A DNA stretch of 64,000 nt from JACRCT01 sp049841135 (lineage in GTDB: Bacteria > Myxococcota > Myxococcia > Myxococcales > UBA5297). Shown here piece after piece: positions 9,155-17,999 of the stretch (positions are counted from its first letter, which is position 1; every line of letters begins with the position of its first letter). The notes below the pieces were generated by a model. It was not told where the DNA came from and did no database searches. It saw nothing but the letters and a program-made list of their open reading frames with translations. The translations under genes and the position numbers were made by a program. The stretch is from contig JASGHK010000004.1 of the NCBI GenBank assembly GCA_049841135.1, positions 1,488,001-1,552,000 of the forward strand, in the 5' to 3' direction.

Positions 9155-10837
9155 ATGCACCTCACATCAGACCTCGCCCGCCTCTTCGCCTTCGAAGACC
9201 TCGCCGAGGTCTCGCAATGGCCCGCCTACACGTTTCGGATCGGCCGGGCCGGCACGCATCGCGCGGTGACGTACGGCGAGCTGCAGGCGGCGGTCGCCCT
9301 CCGCGCCTCGGCGCTGCTGCGAGCCGGCGCCCAGCGTGGCGACCGGATTGCGTTGCTGCTCCCCTACACTCCGGCGCTGGTGGAGTGGTTCCTGGGCGCC
9401 CTCTACGCGGGCTTCGTCCCGTCGATCGTCGCCTGGCCTACCGCCAAGATGGACCCCGAGAAGTACCGCCGAAACGTCACCGCGGTGGTCGGCAACTTGA
9501 AGGCCCAGTGGCTCGTCACCGAATCGGCCACCGCGGCCACCCTGGGCAGCATCCTCGGGCAAACGCGGGTCATCGATCCCAGCGGGATGCCGGCCGGCGC
9601 CCCGTGCGAGGCGGCGCCGCAAGCGGTGGGGCCCGCCTTCATCCAGTTCTCCGGCGGGACGACGGGCACGCAGAAGTCGGTGGCCATCTCCCTGCGACAG
9701 CTGCGCGCTCAGCTCGAGGCCTACGGCGACGCCCTCGACCTGCAGCGGCAAGATCGCGTCATCTCCTGGTTGCCGCTGTACCACGACATGGGCCTCGTCG
9801 CCTGCCTGCTCCTGCCCTTCGTCCACCGCCTTCCCGCGACGCTCCTGGCCCCCATGGAGTGGGTCATCGATCCCACGGCGTTCCTGCGGGCGGTGGGAAC
9901 CGACCGCGCCACCCTGTGCTGGCTGCCCAACTTCGCCTACTCCTTCATGGCCCAGCGCGTCCCCACCGACACCCCGCTCGATCTCTCCACCTTGCGGCGG
10001 GTGACCAACTGCTCGGAGCCGGTCCGCGCGGAGAGCATGGAAGCCTTCGCGGCCCGGTTCGAAAAGGATGGCCTGCGGCGGGACGCGCTTCACAGCTGCT
10101 ACGCCATGGCGGAGACCACCTTCGCCGTGACCCAGACCACCGAGCGGCAGCCGCCGAAGGTGCTCCATGTTTCGCGCGACGCCTACGGCGCGGGATGGGT
10201 TCTGCCGCAGCCCGACGGCGGCAGGCCGCTGTGCTCCTGCGGCCCTCCCATCGCCGGCATGCAGGTCCGGGTGGTCGCCGACGGCCGGGACGCGCCCGCG
10301 GGCCGCATCGGCGAGCTGTGGCTGCGCGGCGCGTGCCTCATGGACGACTACCTCGACGCCGCTGGAACCGAGCGCGCCGGCCGAGCCTTCACCGACGGCT
10401 GGTATCGCAGCGGCGACCTGGGAGTGCTCGTCGACGGCCACCTCTACGTCACCGGTCGCTGCAAGGACGTGATCATCGTGGGGGGCGTCAACCTCTACCC
10501 CGAGGACCTGGAGGCGCGGGTGGGCGAGCTCCAGGACGTGCACCCCGGACGCGTCGTCGCGATGGGGTTGGACGACGAGCGGCTCGGGACCGAGCAGCTC
10601 ACCGTCGTCGCCGAGGTCCACGCCGAGCAGGACCTGGCGCGGGCCAAGGAGATCGAGCGCCGCGTCCGCGAGGTCGTCGCCGGCCTGTGCGGGGTGGCTC
10701 CGCGGTACGTCTTCGTCGTGCCGCCGAAGTGGATCGTGAAGAGCACCGCCGGCAAGGTCTCGCGGGTGGAGACGCGCCTGCGCGTCCTGCAGCGACTCGA
10801 CCAACTGCTGGGGCGAACGCAGCCAGGAGGCCAGTGA
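9155..10837 (+). CDS. Fatty acyl-AMP ligase (FAAL-type AMP-binding enzyme)
   Basis: About 560 residues of the ANL adenylate-forming superfamily. Core motifs are present in order: phosphate loop FSGGTTGTQKS, the FAAL-typical LPLYHDMGL, the aromatic/acidic motif YAMAETT, YRSGDLG, the hinge GRCKDVIIVGGVNLYPEDLE and the catalytic lysine in STAGKVSR. FAALs activate free fatty acids as acyl-AMP and pass them to an acyl carrier protein, not to CoA. The next gene encodes that carrier and overlaps the stop codon (TGATG), which strongly supports the FAAL reading. ATG at 9155 lies 10 bases after the acyltransferase stop. It probably loads the starter acyl chain for this cluster. Confidence 0.9.
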   Translation: MHLTSDLARLFAFEDLAEVSQWPAYTFRIGRAGTHRAVTYGELQAAVALRASALLRAGAQRGDRIALLLPYTPALVEWFLGALYAGFVPSIVAWPTAKMDPEKYRRNVTAVVGNLKAQWLVTESATAATLGSILGQTRVIDPSGMPAGAPCEAAPQAVGPAFIQFSGGTTGTQKSVAISLRQLRAQLEAYGDALDLQRQDRVISWLPLYHDMGLVACLLLPFVHRLPATLLAPMEWVIDPTAFLRAVGTDRATLCWLPNFAYSFMAQRVPTDTPLDLSTLRRVTNCSEPVRAESMEAFAARFEKDGLRRDALHSCYAMAETTFAVTQTTERQPPKVLHVSRDAYGAGWVLPQPDGGRPLCSCGPPIAGMQVRVVADGRDAPAGRIGELWLRGACLMDDYLDAAGTERAGRAFTDGWYRSGDLGVLVDGHLYVTGRCKDVIIVGGVNLYPEDLEARVGELQDVHPGRVVAMGLDDERLGTEQLTVVAEVHAEQDLARAKEIERRVREVVAGLCGVAPRYVFVVPPKWIVKSTAGKVSRVETRLRVLQRLDQLLGRTQPGGQ

Positions 10838-11100
10838 TGGGATTCGAGCGGGAGAAGGTGACGGGCACGGTGCGCCGCCTGGTTCGCGCGGCGATGAAGC
10901 AGCCGCAGCCGTTCGGAGACGACACCTCGTTGCTGAGCAGCGGGCTGCTCGACTCGATGTCGCTCCTCAACCTGGTGGTGGGGCTCGAGACCTCGCTGGG
11001 CCTGGCCATCCCCGCCAGCGAGGTCGCCCTCGAGGACTTCGACAGCGTCCGCACCCTCGTCGGGGCGCTCGAGAAGCTCTGGGACCGCTGCGGTCAGTAG
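10837..11100 (+). CDS. Acyl carrier protein
   Basis: An 87-residue carrier with the four-helix pattern. The phosphopantetheine site is DSM in GLLDSMSLLNLV (Ser about residue 41), following the usual loop DDTSLLSSG. The start overlaps the FAAL stop, so the two are made together and the carrier is the likely acyl acceptor. The gene's 3' end overlaps the convergent barrel gene by seven bases (11094-11100). It is a stand-alone carrier and no polyketide or peptide synthase is attached. The loaded acyl chain therefore probably goes to a free-standing acyltransferase, such as the FeeM-like enzyme at 18000. Confidence 0.9.
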   Translation: MGFEREKVTGTVRRLVRAAMKQPQPFGDDTSLLSSGLLDSMSLLNLVVGLETSLGLAIPASEVALEDFDSVRTLVGALEKLWDRCGQ

Positions 11101-12583
11101 GAGACCTTGACCTCGAGCACTCCGGTGAAGCGGCCGGGCCACAACCCGGCCTCGGAGGTGGAGGACCCGAGCCAGTAGGCGACGCGCCCGGTCAGCAGCG
11201 CGCGCCCGCCGAAGTCGTAGGAGAGCTCGCCCTGCAGGATGGCGGAGGGATCCTCGAGTCCCAGGACGACCCCGGCAAAGACCGAGACCTCCTCGAAGAG
11301 ATCCGGCGTCAGGCGAGGCCTCCGGTAGGTGATGAAGAGGTGGTGCGGCCGGACGAGAAAGGCCGTGTCGACCGGGTAGCCGAGCGGGTCGTCGCGAACC
11401 GCAGGCGCGCCGCCCGCGGCCGCGACCAGCGCGCGCACGCACGGCAGCTGTTCGTGGAAGCGGTCGTAGTTGCGTCCGTCCAGCGTGTTCGAGTCGTAGA
11501 CGTACTCGACGGTGGCGATGCTCTCGTCGGCGAAGTGGAGGCGGCTGCCGCCGAGCGCGACCAGGGACACGGACTCGAAGGTGGGGGTAAGCGCCTCGCC
11601 ACAGGCACCGACTTGAGGCACGGCCGGGACGTCCGACCTCCCTGAGCGCCCGAGCGCCTCGACGTGCAGCTCGACGACGTCGCCCACGAATCCGGCCGCG
11701 GCCAGGCCGAAGAGGTTCTTCTCCGTCCCTCGTCCCGAAAGTACATGGCGTTGAGCTCGAAGCCCCCGAGCAGCGCGTACAACCGTGCCGCGTAGAGGGC
11801 CTGGTCGAACTGGACTCCGTCCGGCAGCGCCCAGCGGTTCGACTGCAGGCGCGGGCTCAGGTACGCCGACAGCGCCACCTTTCCCAACGACACCTCGACC
11901 ATCGGCAGCAGCAGCGCTCCCGTCCGCTGCAGCTCGGGGTTGAGCGGGTCCTTCGCCGGGTTGATGAGGTCGGTCGGGTTGAGCGCGATGCCGGGCCCCC
12001 AGACCAGCCGCTGGCGCCCCGCGAGGATCCGCAGCGGGCCGACCACCCGGACATCGAGGTAGGCCTCGTTGATGAGCCAGAGCCAGTGAGGCTCGGCCGT
12101 TCCCAGAAGCAGCGAGAGATTGGCGCTGACCGACGCCCGGTCTCCGCGGAGCTTCAGCTGCGGCTGCACGTTGAGCTCGAGCTGGGACCGGAGCGACGGG
12201 GGCATCGGCGCGAGACCGTGGAGCCCCGCCTCGCCGTCGAGGTCGGTGGCCAGCGAGCGGCTGCGCAAGAACCCCAGCACCCCGACGCGCACGAGCGGGT
12301 CCAGTTCCTCCTCGTCGGCCGGCGCGGCCGGCGGTGCGGCGGGGCCGGGCGGGGGGGCGGGCACGGATGGGGGCAGCGGTGCCGGCTCGGGGGCCGGCGC
12401 CCGCGGCGTCTCCGGTTCGGGCGTCCGAGCCGCGGGTTCAGGCTTGGGCCTGGCCGGTTTCTTGGCCCCCTTCTTCGCCGTCTTCTTCACGGGAGCGGCG
12501 CTCCGGCTCGGCGCCGCCTCCGCGTGGGTTGCCGATAGCGTGAGCGCCAGCAGCAGCGCCAAGGCTCTGGGCGGCGTGACCAT
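11094..12583 (-). CDS. Outer-membrane beta-barrel protein with Pro/Ala-rich N-terminal linker (one frameshift)
   Basis: About 496 residues once repaired. The signal peptide MVTPPRALALLLALTLSATHAEA is cut near residue 23 and is followed by a Lys- and Pro-rich linker (residues 30-95). The rest is built of alternating short strands, including LWLINEAYLDVRVVGPLRIL and RVVWGPG-like turns typical of DUF1302-type or alginate-export barrels. It ends in an aromatic residue (EVKVSY) as outer-membrane barrels do. A one-base loss near 11721-11724 (a shortened C/G run) breaks the frame; restoring it gives YFRDEGREKNLFGLAAAGFV. It is the last gene of the operon carrying the ABC ATPase, LolA-like protein and permeases, and is likely the outer-membrane part of that system. 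Confidence 0.75.
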
Positions 12584-12589
12584 CCTTGG

Positions 12590-13300
12590 CTAGGCGCTGC
12601 GCGGGAGCGCCGCGATGCGGGCCGGCTCATCGGTCAGCCGCCCGTCCTTGAGGTGGATGAGACGCCGCACGTGCGTGAGCACGCGCGGGTCGTGCGTCGA
12701 GAACAGGATGGTCGCCTTCTGCTCGCAGTTGAGCCTGACGAAGAGCTCGATGATGTCGAGTGCGGTCTCGGTGTCCAAGCTCGCGGTCGGCTCATCCGCC
12801 AGGAGCAGGCGCGGCTGCGGCGCCAGCGCCCGCGCGATCGCCACGCGCTGCCGCTGCCCACCGGAGAGGCGTCGGGGCGATGCTTCCGGAACGGCGTCAG
12901 GCCGACCGCGTCGATCACCTCGGCCGTCCTCGCCTTGCGCTCCGCCGGCGTGTGCCTGCCGGCGCAGGTCAGCGACAGCTCCACGTTCTCGGCGACGTCC
13001 AGCACCGGGATGAGGTTGAAGGTCTGGAACACGAAGCCGATGTCTTGGCTGCGGATGGGCGCGAGGCTCGTCGCTGTCCTTGGCGACGATGGGCCTCCCG
13101 CCCAGCTCGTAGCTGCCGCCGGTGGCGACGTCGAGGCAGCCCAGGATGTTGAGCAGGGTCGTCTTTCCCGACCCGGACGGCCCCACGAGCGCGCTCAGCT
13201 CGCCCGCGTCGATGTCCAGGTCGATGCCGCGCAGCGCGCAGACCTCGTTCCTGCCCAGCCGGTACCGCTTGCTCACGCCGCGCAGACGGGCGATGGCCAT
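12590..13300 (-). CDS. LolD/MacB-type ABC transporter ATPase (two compensating frameshifts)
   Basis: About 236 residues, the normal length. Walker A is GPSGSGKTT, the Q-loop lies in IGFVFQTFNLIPVL, the signature is LSGGQRQR, Walker B is LLLADEP and the switch His is in STHDPR. The N-terminus (RLRGVSKRYRLGRNEVCALRG) is typical of the MacB/LolD group. These ATPases extrude substrates from the outer leaflet of the inner membrane rather than pump through it. An inserted base at 13063-13069 (GAGGCTC for GAGCTC) and a lost base at 12865-12873 (C run) shift the middle third out of frame; both ends read correctly. The start is 3 bases from the LolA-like stop. Confidence 0.88.
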   Translation of the reverse strand: MAIARLRGVSKRYRLGRNEVCALRGIDLDIDAGELSALVGPSGSGKTTLLNILGCLDVATGGSYELGGRPIVAKDSDEPRAHPQPRHRLRVPDLQPHPGAGRRRERGAVADLRRQAHAGGAQGEDGRGDRRGRPDAVPEASPRRLSGGQRQRVAIARALAPQPRLLLADEPTASLDTETALDIIELFVRLNCEQKATILFSTHDPRVLTHVRRLIHLKDGRLTDEPARIAALPRSA

Positions 13301-13303
13301 GGG

Positions 13304-14137
13304 CTACCTCCCCAGCGTGGTCTGGTCGAACAGCGCGTCGTCGAGACCGCTCTTGAGCGAGAAGCTGTCGAAGACGAGCTCGCTGTAGCGCTTGGGCTCG
13401 AGCAGGTTCCGCATCACGTAGCGGCTGGGACGCACGAAGGTCCCGTAGGTCTTCAGCTCCGCCAGCTCCATCCTGCGGACCTGCTTGCCCGAGCCCGAGA
13501 AGTACTCCATGAGGACCGGCTGGGCGTCCTGCTTGCGGACGAAGACGCGGATGCGCGCGTACGTGACGGTGTCGTTCTTGGCCTTGAGCTCGAGCACCCA
13601 CTGATCCGCCGGCGCGCCCTCGCCGAAGCTGGGGTCGTAGTCGCGGGCCATCTCCACCCCGAGCACGTCGCTGTTGGCGAAGTCACCCCCGTGGAACTCC
13701 TGCTTGGAGGAGATCTTCAGCGCACGCTTGAGGTTGGGCAGGTAGTTCCAGAAGTCGTCGACGATGCGGAGCACCTCGGACCCGGCGTCGTCCGGCGGCG
13801 CCAGGAACCGCGTCCGGAACTTGTCGCCCTTCTTGAGGTAGCTCATCGCGAAGGTGCTGTCGCCCTTCGGCTTGTGGGTGACGAAGGTCAGCTTCGCCTC
13901 GAACTCGGCCGGAGCGAGGACCTGGTCCACCTTCAACAGGATCTCCGCCGCACTCGGCTCCACCGGCGCGGGCGGCGCGACCGGCGCAGGTGCCGGTTCG
14001 GGCGCTGCGGGGGGCGACCTGGCTGGAGCCACCTTGGCGGTAGCGGGTTTGCCCTTGGGCTTGGCCTTGCCTGCGCCCTGGGCCGGGGTCGCGACGAGGC
14101 CGACGAGGAGCACGGGTAGGACGGCGCGAGCAAGCAT
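13304..14137 (-). CDS. LolA-like outer-membrane lipoprotein-sorting protein
   Basis: 277 residues with a cleavable signal peptide (MLARAVLPVLLVGLVATPAQG), a Pro/Ala-rich linker, then a LolA/LolB-like fold. That part contains LTFVTHKPKGDSTFAMSYLK, a W-Y-LPNLKR stretch, and the C-terminal FVRPSRYVMRNLLEPKRYSE. This matches the family often annotated 'outer membrane lipoprotein-sorting protein', usually encoded next to MacB/LolC-like permeases. LolA-like proteins carry lipidated cargo across the periplasm. Its place between the permease genes and the ATPase gene supports a trans-envelope route. It is longer than classical LolA (about 180 residues) because of the linker and C-terminal extension. 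No frameshift is present. Confidence 0.85.
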   Translation of the reverse strand: MLARAVLPVLLVGLVATPAQGAGKAKPKGKPATAKVAPARSPPAAPEPAPAPVAPPAPVEPSAAEILLKVDQVLAPAEFEAKLTFVTHKPKGDSTFAMSYLKKGDKFRTRFLAPPDDAGSEVLRIVDDFWNYLPNLKRALKISSKQEFHGGDFANSDVLGVEMARDYDPSFGEGAPADQWVLELKAKNDTVTYARIRVFVRKQDAQPVLMEYFSGSGKQVRRMELAELKTYGTFVRPSRYVMRNLLEPKRYSELVFDSFSLKSGLDDALFDQTTLGR

Positions 14138-14154
14138 GTCGTGAACCTCCGAGA

Positions 14155-15432
14155 TCAAGTCGAGCGCAAGGCTTCGATGGGCTGCAGCCGCGAGGCGCGG
14201 TAGGCCGGGAACGACGCCGCGAGCAGGGCCCCGACGAGCGCGGCGGCCACCGCGGCCGCCACATGCACCAGGCGCAGCTCCGGGTAGACGAGGATGGTCG
14301 CGCCCGAGGGGATGGCGAACGCCAGGCCGGTAGCGCTGGTGGCGAGGACCAGGAGCGCGCCGGCCAAGGCTCCCACCCCCGCGGAGAGGAGGCCCAGCCA
14401 CGCCGCCTCGATCAAGAACAGGAGGACGATCGACCGGCGCCGGAACCCCAGCGACATCAACGTGCCGATCTCCCGGCGCCGCTCGTAGACCGACATCATC
14501 ATGGTGTTGACCACGCCGGCGACGACCAGCATCACCACCACCCCGAGCACGACCCCGAAGACGTCGTCCTGCAGCTCGATCACGTCGCGCAGGTACGCAG
14601 CCAGCTCGGTCCAGCGGTGCACCTTGGCGGGCGGGGTCTGCCCCGCGAGCGCGGCCTGGACCGCGGCCGACACGGGCACCAGCGCTTCGGTGTCGTGCAG
14701 CGACACCGCATAGGCCGTCACGCGTCCGTCCATGTGCAGCAGCCGCTGGGCGAGGCGCAGCGGCACCAGCACCAGGAGCTTGTTTCCCGAGGGGTCGTCG
14801 AAGCGGAAGATGCCGCGCACGACGGTGTCCGCGGTGTCCATCGAGCCGTTGCGCGTCCGGACCTGCAGCGTCACCGGATCTCCCACCTTCAGCCCCAGGC
14901 CGCTCGCGAGGTCGGAGGCCACGACGATCCCGTCGTCCTCCCCCGCGAGGCCCGCCCCGTCGACCAGCGCGTTGAAGGACCCGGCGCTCCCAGTCCGCAC
15001 CCCCATGCCAAGCGGGCAGACGTCGCGCTCACGCTCGGGATCCATGCCGATTCCCACGATGGTGGTCGTGCCGTCGCTTCCGCCGAGCAGCCCGGCGAAG
15101 CGCAGGCGCGGGGCGACGGCCTTGACGCCCGCGACCGCGCGGACCCGCTGCGCGAGGGACGTGCCGTCGCGGCCCGCAGCCTCCGGCAGGTCCAGGTCGA
15201 GCGGCGCGAGCTCCTGCGCCTCGGCGTACCCCTCGCGCTGGATCTGGAGCGCGCCGATCATGCTCTCGACCGCGCCCGCGACCATCATTCGCCGAATGCC
15301 CAGCGTGTAGCCCTTGAAGAAGACGACGCCGGCGACCGCGAAGACGACCATGGCGCCGGTCAGCAGCGACCGCCGCCGGTTGCGTCCGACGTTGCGTGCG
15401 CCCATGCGCAGGAGGTCTGCGAGCAGGCTCAT
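14155..15432 (-). CDS. MacB/LolC-like ABC permease, second copy
   Basis: 425 residues with the MacB-type layout: one N-terminal membrane helix (RRSLLTGAMVVFAVAGVVFFKGY), a large periplasmic domain (residues 45-280), then three C-terminal helices. The hallmark ERRREIGTLMSLGFRR lies before the third helix, and the end is FPAYRASRLQPIEALRST, the FtsX-family tail. The start overlaps the stop of the first permease (ATGA at 15429-15432). The two permeases are clear paralogues and probably form a heterodimer. It sits 17 bases upstream of the LolA-like gene in the operon. No frameshift is present. Confidence 0.88.
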   Translation of the reverse strand: MSLLADLLRMGARNVGRNRRRSLLTGAMVVFAVAGVVFFKGYTLGIRRMMVAGAVESMIGALQIQREGYAEAQELAPLDLDLPEAAGRDGTSLAQRVRAVAGVKAVAPRLRFAGLLGGSDGTTTIVGIGMDPERERDVCPLGMGVRTGSAGSFNALVDGAGLAGEDDGIVVASDLASGLGLKVGDPVTLQVRTRNGSMDTADTVVRGIFRFDDPSGNKLLVLVPLRLAQRLLHMDGRVTAYAVSLHDTEALVPVSAAVQAALAGQTPPAKVHRWTELAAYLRDVIELQDDVFGVVLGVVVMLVVAGVVNTMMMSVYERRREIGTLMSLGFRRRSIVLLFLIEAAWLGLLSAGVGALAGALLVLATSATGLAFAIPSGATILVYPELRLVHVAAAVAAALVGALLAASFPAYRASRLQPIEALRST

Positions 15433-16700
15433 GGGGAGCTGAAGGCCTCCACCGGCTGGAGGCGCGAGGCCTTCCACGCCGGGAAGAGGCCGGCCAGGAG
15501 CGCCGCGAGCAGAGCGACTCCCACCGCGGCGGCGCCATAGCGCCAGTCGAGCCGCGGGTGGTTGGTGAACAGGCCGATCCCCGGGATGCGGAAGGCGATT
15601 CCGGTGACGCGGGTGACGGCCACCACGAGCGTCCCCGCCGCGGCGCCCGCGGTGGTGGCCGCCAACCCCAGCGCAAACGACTCCGTGAGGAACAGCGCGA
15701 GGATCGCCTTGCGCCGGAATCCGAGGGACATGAGCGTGCCGATCTCGCGCTGACGCTCGAAGGCCGCCATGGTCATCGTGTTGACGACGCCGGCGAGCAT
15801 GAGCACGAAGAACAGCGCCATGACGATCGCCATCAGGTCGTCCTGCAGGCGAATCACGTCGCGGTAGTAGGGGGCGAGCTGCTCCCACGTCCGCACGTCC
15901 AGGGCCGGAGCGAGTCCCGCGAGCCGGCCCCGCAGCGCTGCCGCGAGGGACTGGACCTGGGAGCGCTCCGCGGCGACGACCAGGGCCGTCGCGCGACCGG
16001 GCATGTGGAGCAGGCGCTGGGCCAGGCCCAGGGGCACGAGCACCAGCCGCTTGTTGAGCTCGGCGTCTCCCATCCGGAACGTGCCCACCACCTTGGCGTC
16101 CACGGCATCGGTCGAGCCCTTCTGGGTCTGCGCCAGCAGGGTCACGGTCTCTCCGACGCCGACCTTCAACCCCTTGGCCAACTCGCAGCCGACGAGGATG
16201 GAAGCCTCGCCCGCGCCCTCGAGCCCTGGGCCCGCGAGGCCGTAGCGCACGCCCAGCTCGTCCTCCCAGCCGCGCCCGGCCTGGGCGCTGCTCGGGCACA
16301 CCTTCTTCTCGCCTTCGGGCACCACGCCGAGGCCGCCCACGATGGTGGAGGCGTCCTCGCCCTTGAGCAGGAGGGCCGAGAAGCGCAGCCGCGGCGAGAC
16401 GGCGCTGACGCCGGGAACGGTGGCGACGGCCTGCTCCAGCCCTTCTCCGAGCGGCAGGTCGAGGTCCAGCGGGGCCAGGTCCTGGGCGGCGCTGTACCCC
16501 TGGCGCTCGACCTGCAGGACGCCGTCGGACTGCTCGACGACGAGGCGGATCATCCCGTCCTGCAACCCGAGCACGTAGGCGCGGAAGAACACGATGGACG
16601 CCACGCCCAGCGCCACCATGCCGCCGGTGATGAGCGAGCGGCGCAGGTTCCGCGCCACGTTGCGCACCCCGATGAGAAGAATGTCCCTGCCCAGGCTCAC
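15429..16700 (-). CDS. MacB/LolC-like ABC permease, first copy
   Basis: About 423 residues, paralogous to the next permease along its whole length. The first helix is RRSLITGGMVALGVASIVFF, followed by a long periplasmic domain. The motif ERQREIGTLMSLGFRRKAI precedes the second helix, and the tail is FPAWKASRLQPVEAF. GTG at 16698-16700 is chosen because it aligns with the paralogue's start (VSLGRDILLIGVRN against MSLLADLLRMGARN) and GGGAG lies just upstream; a start at 16745 would add 15 residues. The periplasmic domains of the two copies differ more than the membrane parts, which may mean distinct contacts to cargo or to the LolA-like protein. Confidence 0.85.
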   Translation of the reverse strand: MSLGRDILLIGVRNVARNLRRSLITGGMVALGVASIVFFRAYVLGLQDGMIRLVVEQSDGVLQVERQGYSAAQDLAPLDLDLPLGEGLEQAVATVPGVSAVSPRLRFSALLLKGEDASTIVGGLGVVPEGEKKVCPSSAQAGRGWEDELGVRYGLAGPGLEGAGEASILVGCELAKGLKVGVGETVTLLAQTQKGSTDAVDAKVVGTFRMGDAELNKRLVLVPLGLAQRLLHMPGRATALVVAAERSQVQSLAAALRGRLAGLAPALDVRTWEQLAPYYRDVIRLQDDLMAIVMALFFVLMLAGVVNTMTMAAFERQREIGTLMSLGFRRKAILALFLTESFALGLAATTAGAAAGTLVVAVTRVTGIAFRIPGIGLFTNHPRLDWRYGAAAVGVALLAALLAGLFPAWKASRLQPVEAFSSP

Positions 16701-16795
16701 CGACGCTCCCGGACGCTCCGCAGCCGGTCTTCGCGACCGGGTCACGCGGCGTCAGCGGTTAGTGGCGCTGGCGGCGAGGGCGTTCAACGCCCGCT

Positions 16796-17867
16796 TCAAA
16801 AGCTCCACGTCAGCGAGAGCGTGGGCGAGAGCTCGAAGTGGTCGAGCGCGAAGACCTTGCTCTGATCGACCTGGAAGCTCCTGAGCCAGGATGGCGTAGG
16901 TGGCGCGGACGCCCGCCTCCACGCCCAGGGCTCCGAAGCGGAGCTGCGCAGAGGCCCCGAGGAAGAGCGCCGGGTTGACGCGATACACCTCTTCGGTCCG
17001 CGCGAGGCCGTAGCTCCGCGCACGCACGCCCTGCGCCGCGACGCCGAAGCTGAACCGCAGCGGCCAGTCCAGGACCGGCTTTGCTGCCGCGCACAGCCCG
17101 AGGCGAAGCTCGTCCACCCGCACCCCGCCGGTGCCGACGTGCTCCAGCAGCCGGTAGGGCCAGCGAACCTCGAGCCCCAGGTCCCAGCGAGGGGTCAGCG
17201 AGCGCTGGACCTCGAGCGCGGCGCCGCCTCGAAACCGCCCTTGATCCAGCCCGACGAACCCCACCGCCGCCAGGCCGAGCCGCCATGGGCGGTCCAAGGC
17301 CGCTCCTTCCTGGACCGGCGAAACCTCCGGCGGCGCCTCGGGGAGGACCTCGGCCTCGACGACCGGAGGTGCCTCCGCGACCGGCGCCTGCTCGGGCTCC
17401 GGGAGCCCCTGGGGCAAAGGCGGCTCGGAGGAGAAAGGCTCCACCGGAGGAGCCGGAGCGCGCGACGCCGGCCGCCGGCGACGGGGCGGGGCCTCGACCT
17501 CGGGCGGCGCGAACCTCGGAGCCGGCAGCGGGTGCACGAAGCGTTCGATGATCGCCGCGAGCATGCCCGCCTGCACGTCGCAGGCGCCCTCGGAGCCGAT
17601 GGCGCGCGTGATCAGGCGCTCGCCGTCGGTGACCTCGATGAACCGGCCCTCGTCCCTCGAGACGATCGTCGCGACGGCGTGCCCCTCCCGTTCGACGACC
17701 TGGACTCCCACCGCTGCCAGGGCGTTCTTGACCTGCGCCTCGTTGGGGCACCTCTCGTCTCCCCAGCGCAGCGAGACGGACTCGTCCACCGCGGCCGCGG
17801 ACTGGGCAGACGACCGCCCCGCGACGAGCACCAGCGAGATGACGAGAGCCGCTCGGCACCACTCCAT
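16796..17867 (-). CDS. Secreted protein with Pro-rich linker and outer-membrane-type beta strands (one frameshift)
   Basis: About 356 residues once repaired. A signal peptide (MEWCRAALVISLVLVAGRSSAQS) is followed by a small globular part (residues 30-130) with conserved-looking WGDERCPNEAQVKNAL. Next comes a Pro/Glu-rich linker (135-205) and a strand-rich C-terminal half ending FELSPTLSLTWSF, an aromatic barrel-type ending. This layout is common in myxobacterial envelope proteins of unknown function. The frame breaks at 16873-16885, where an extra base beside GAGCTT occurs; without repair the last 35 residues are replaced. It lies 95 bases upstream of the permease gene on the same strand and may be the first gene of that operon. 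Confidence 0.65.
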
Positions 17868-17874
17868 GGCGGCG

Positions 17875-17902
17875 ACTATACGAGCCTCCTCCCGCCGGAC
17901 AA
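17875..17902 (-). promoter_or_regulatory. Candidate promoter of a leaderless transcript
   Basis: On the minus strand, TTGTCC (17897-17902), 16 bases, then TATAGT (17875-17880). The -10 box ends seven bases before the ATG at 17867, so the transcript would begin at or next to the start codon. No promoter with a longer leader was seen. Confidence 0.4.
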
Positions 17903-17999
17903 ACGTCGGCCTCGCCGACGCATTGAACGCGCAGGCCACGGGGGACACCAACACGGCAGGCCCCCGACTTCCGGGGGCTGGCAGGCCGCGAGCGCGCCC

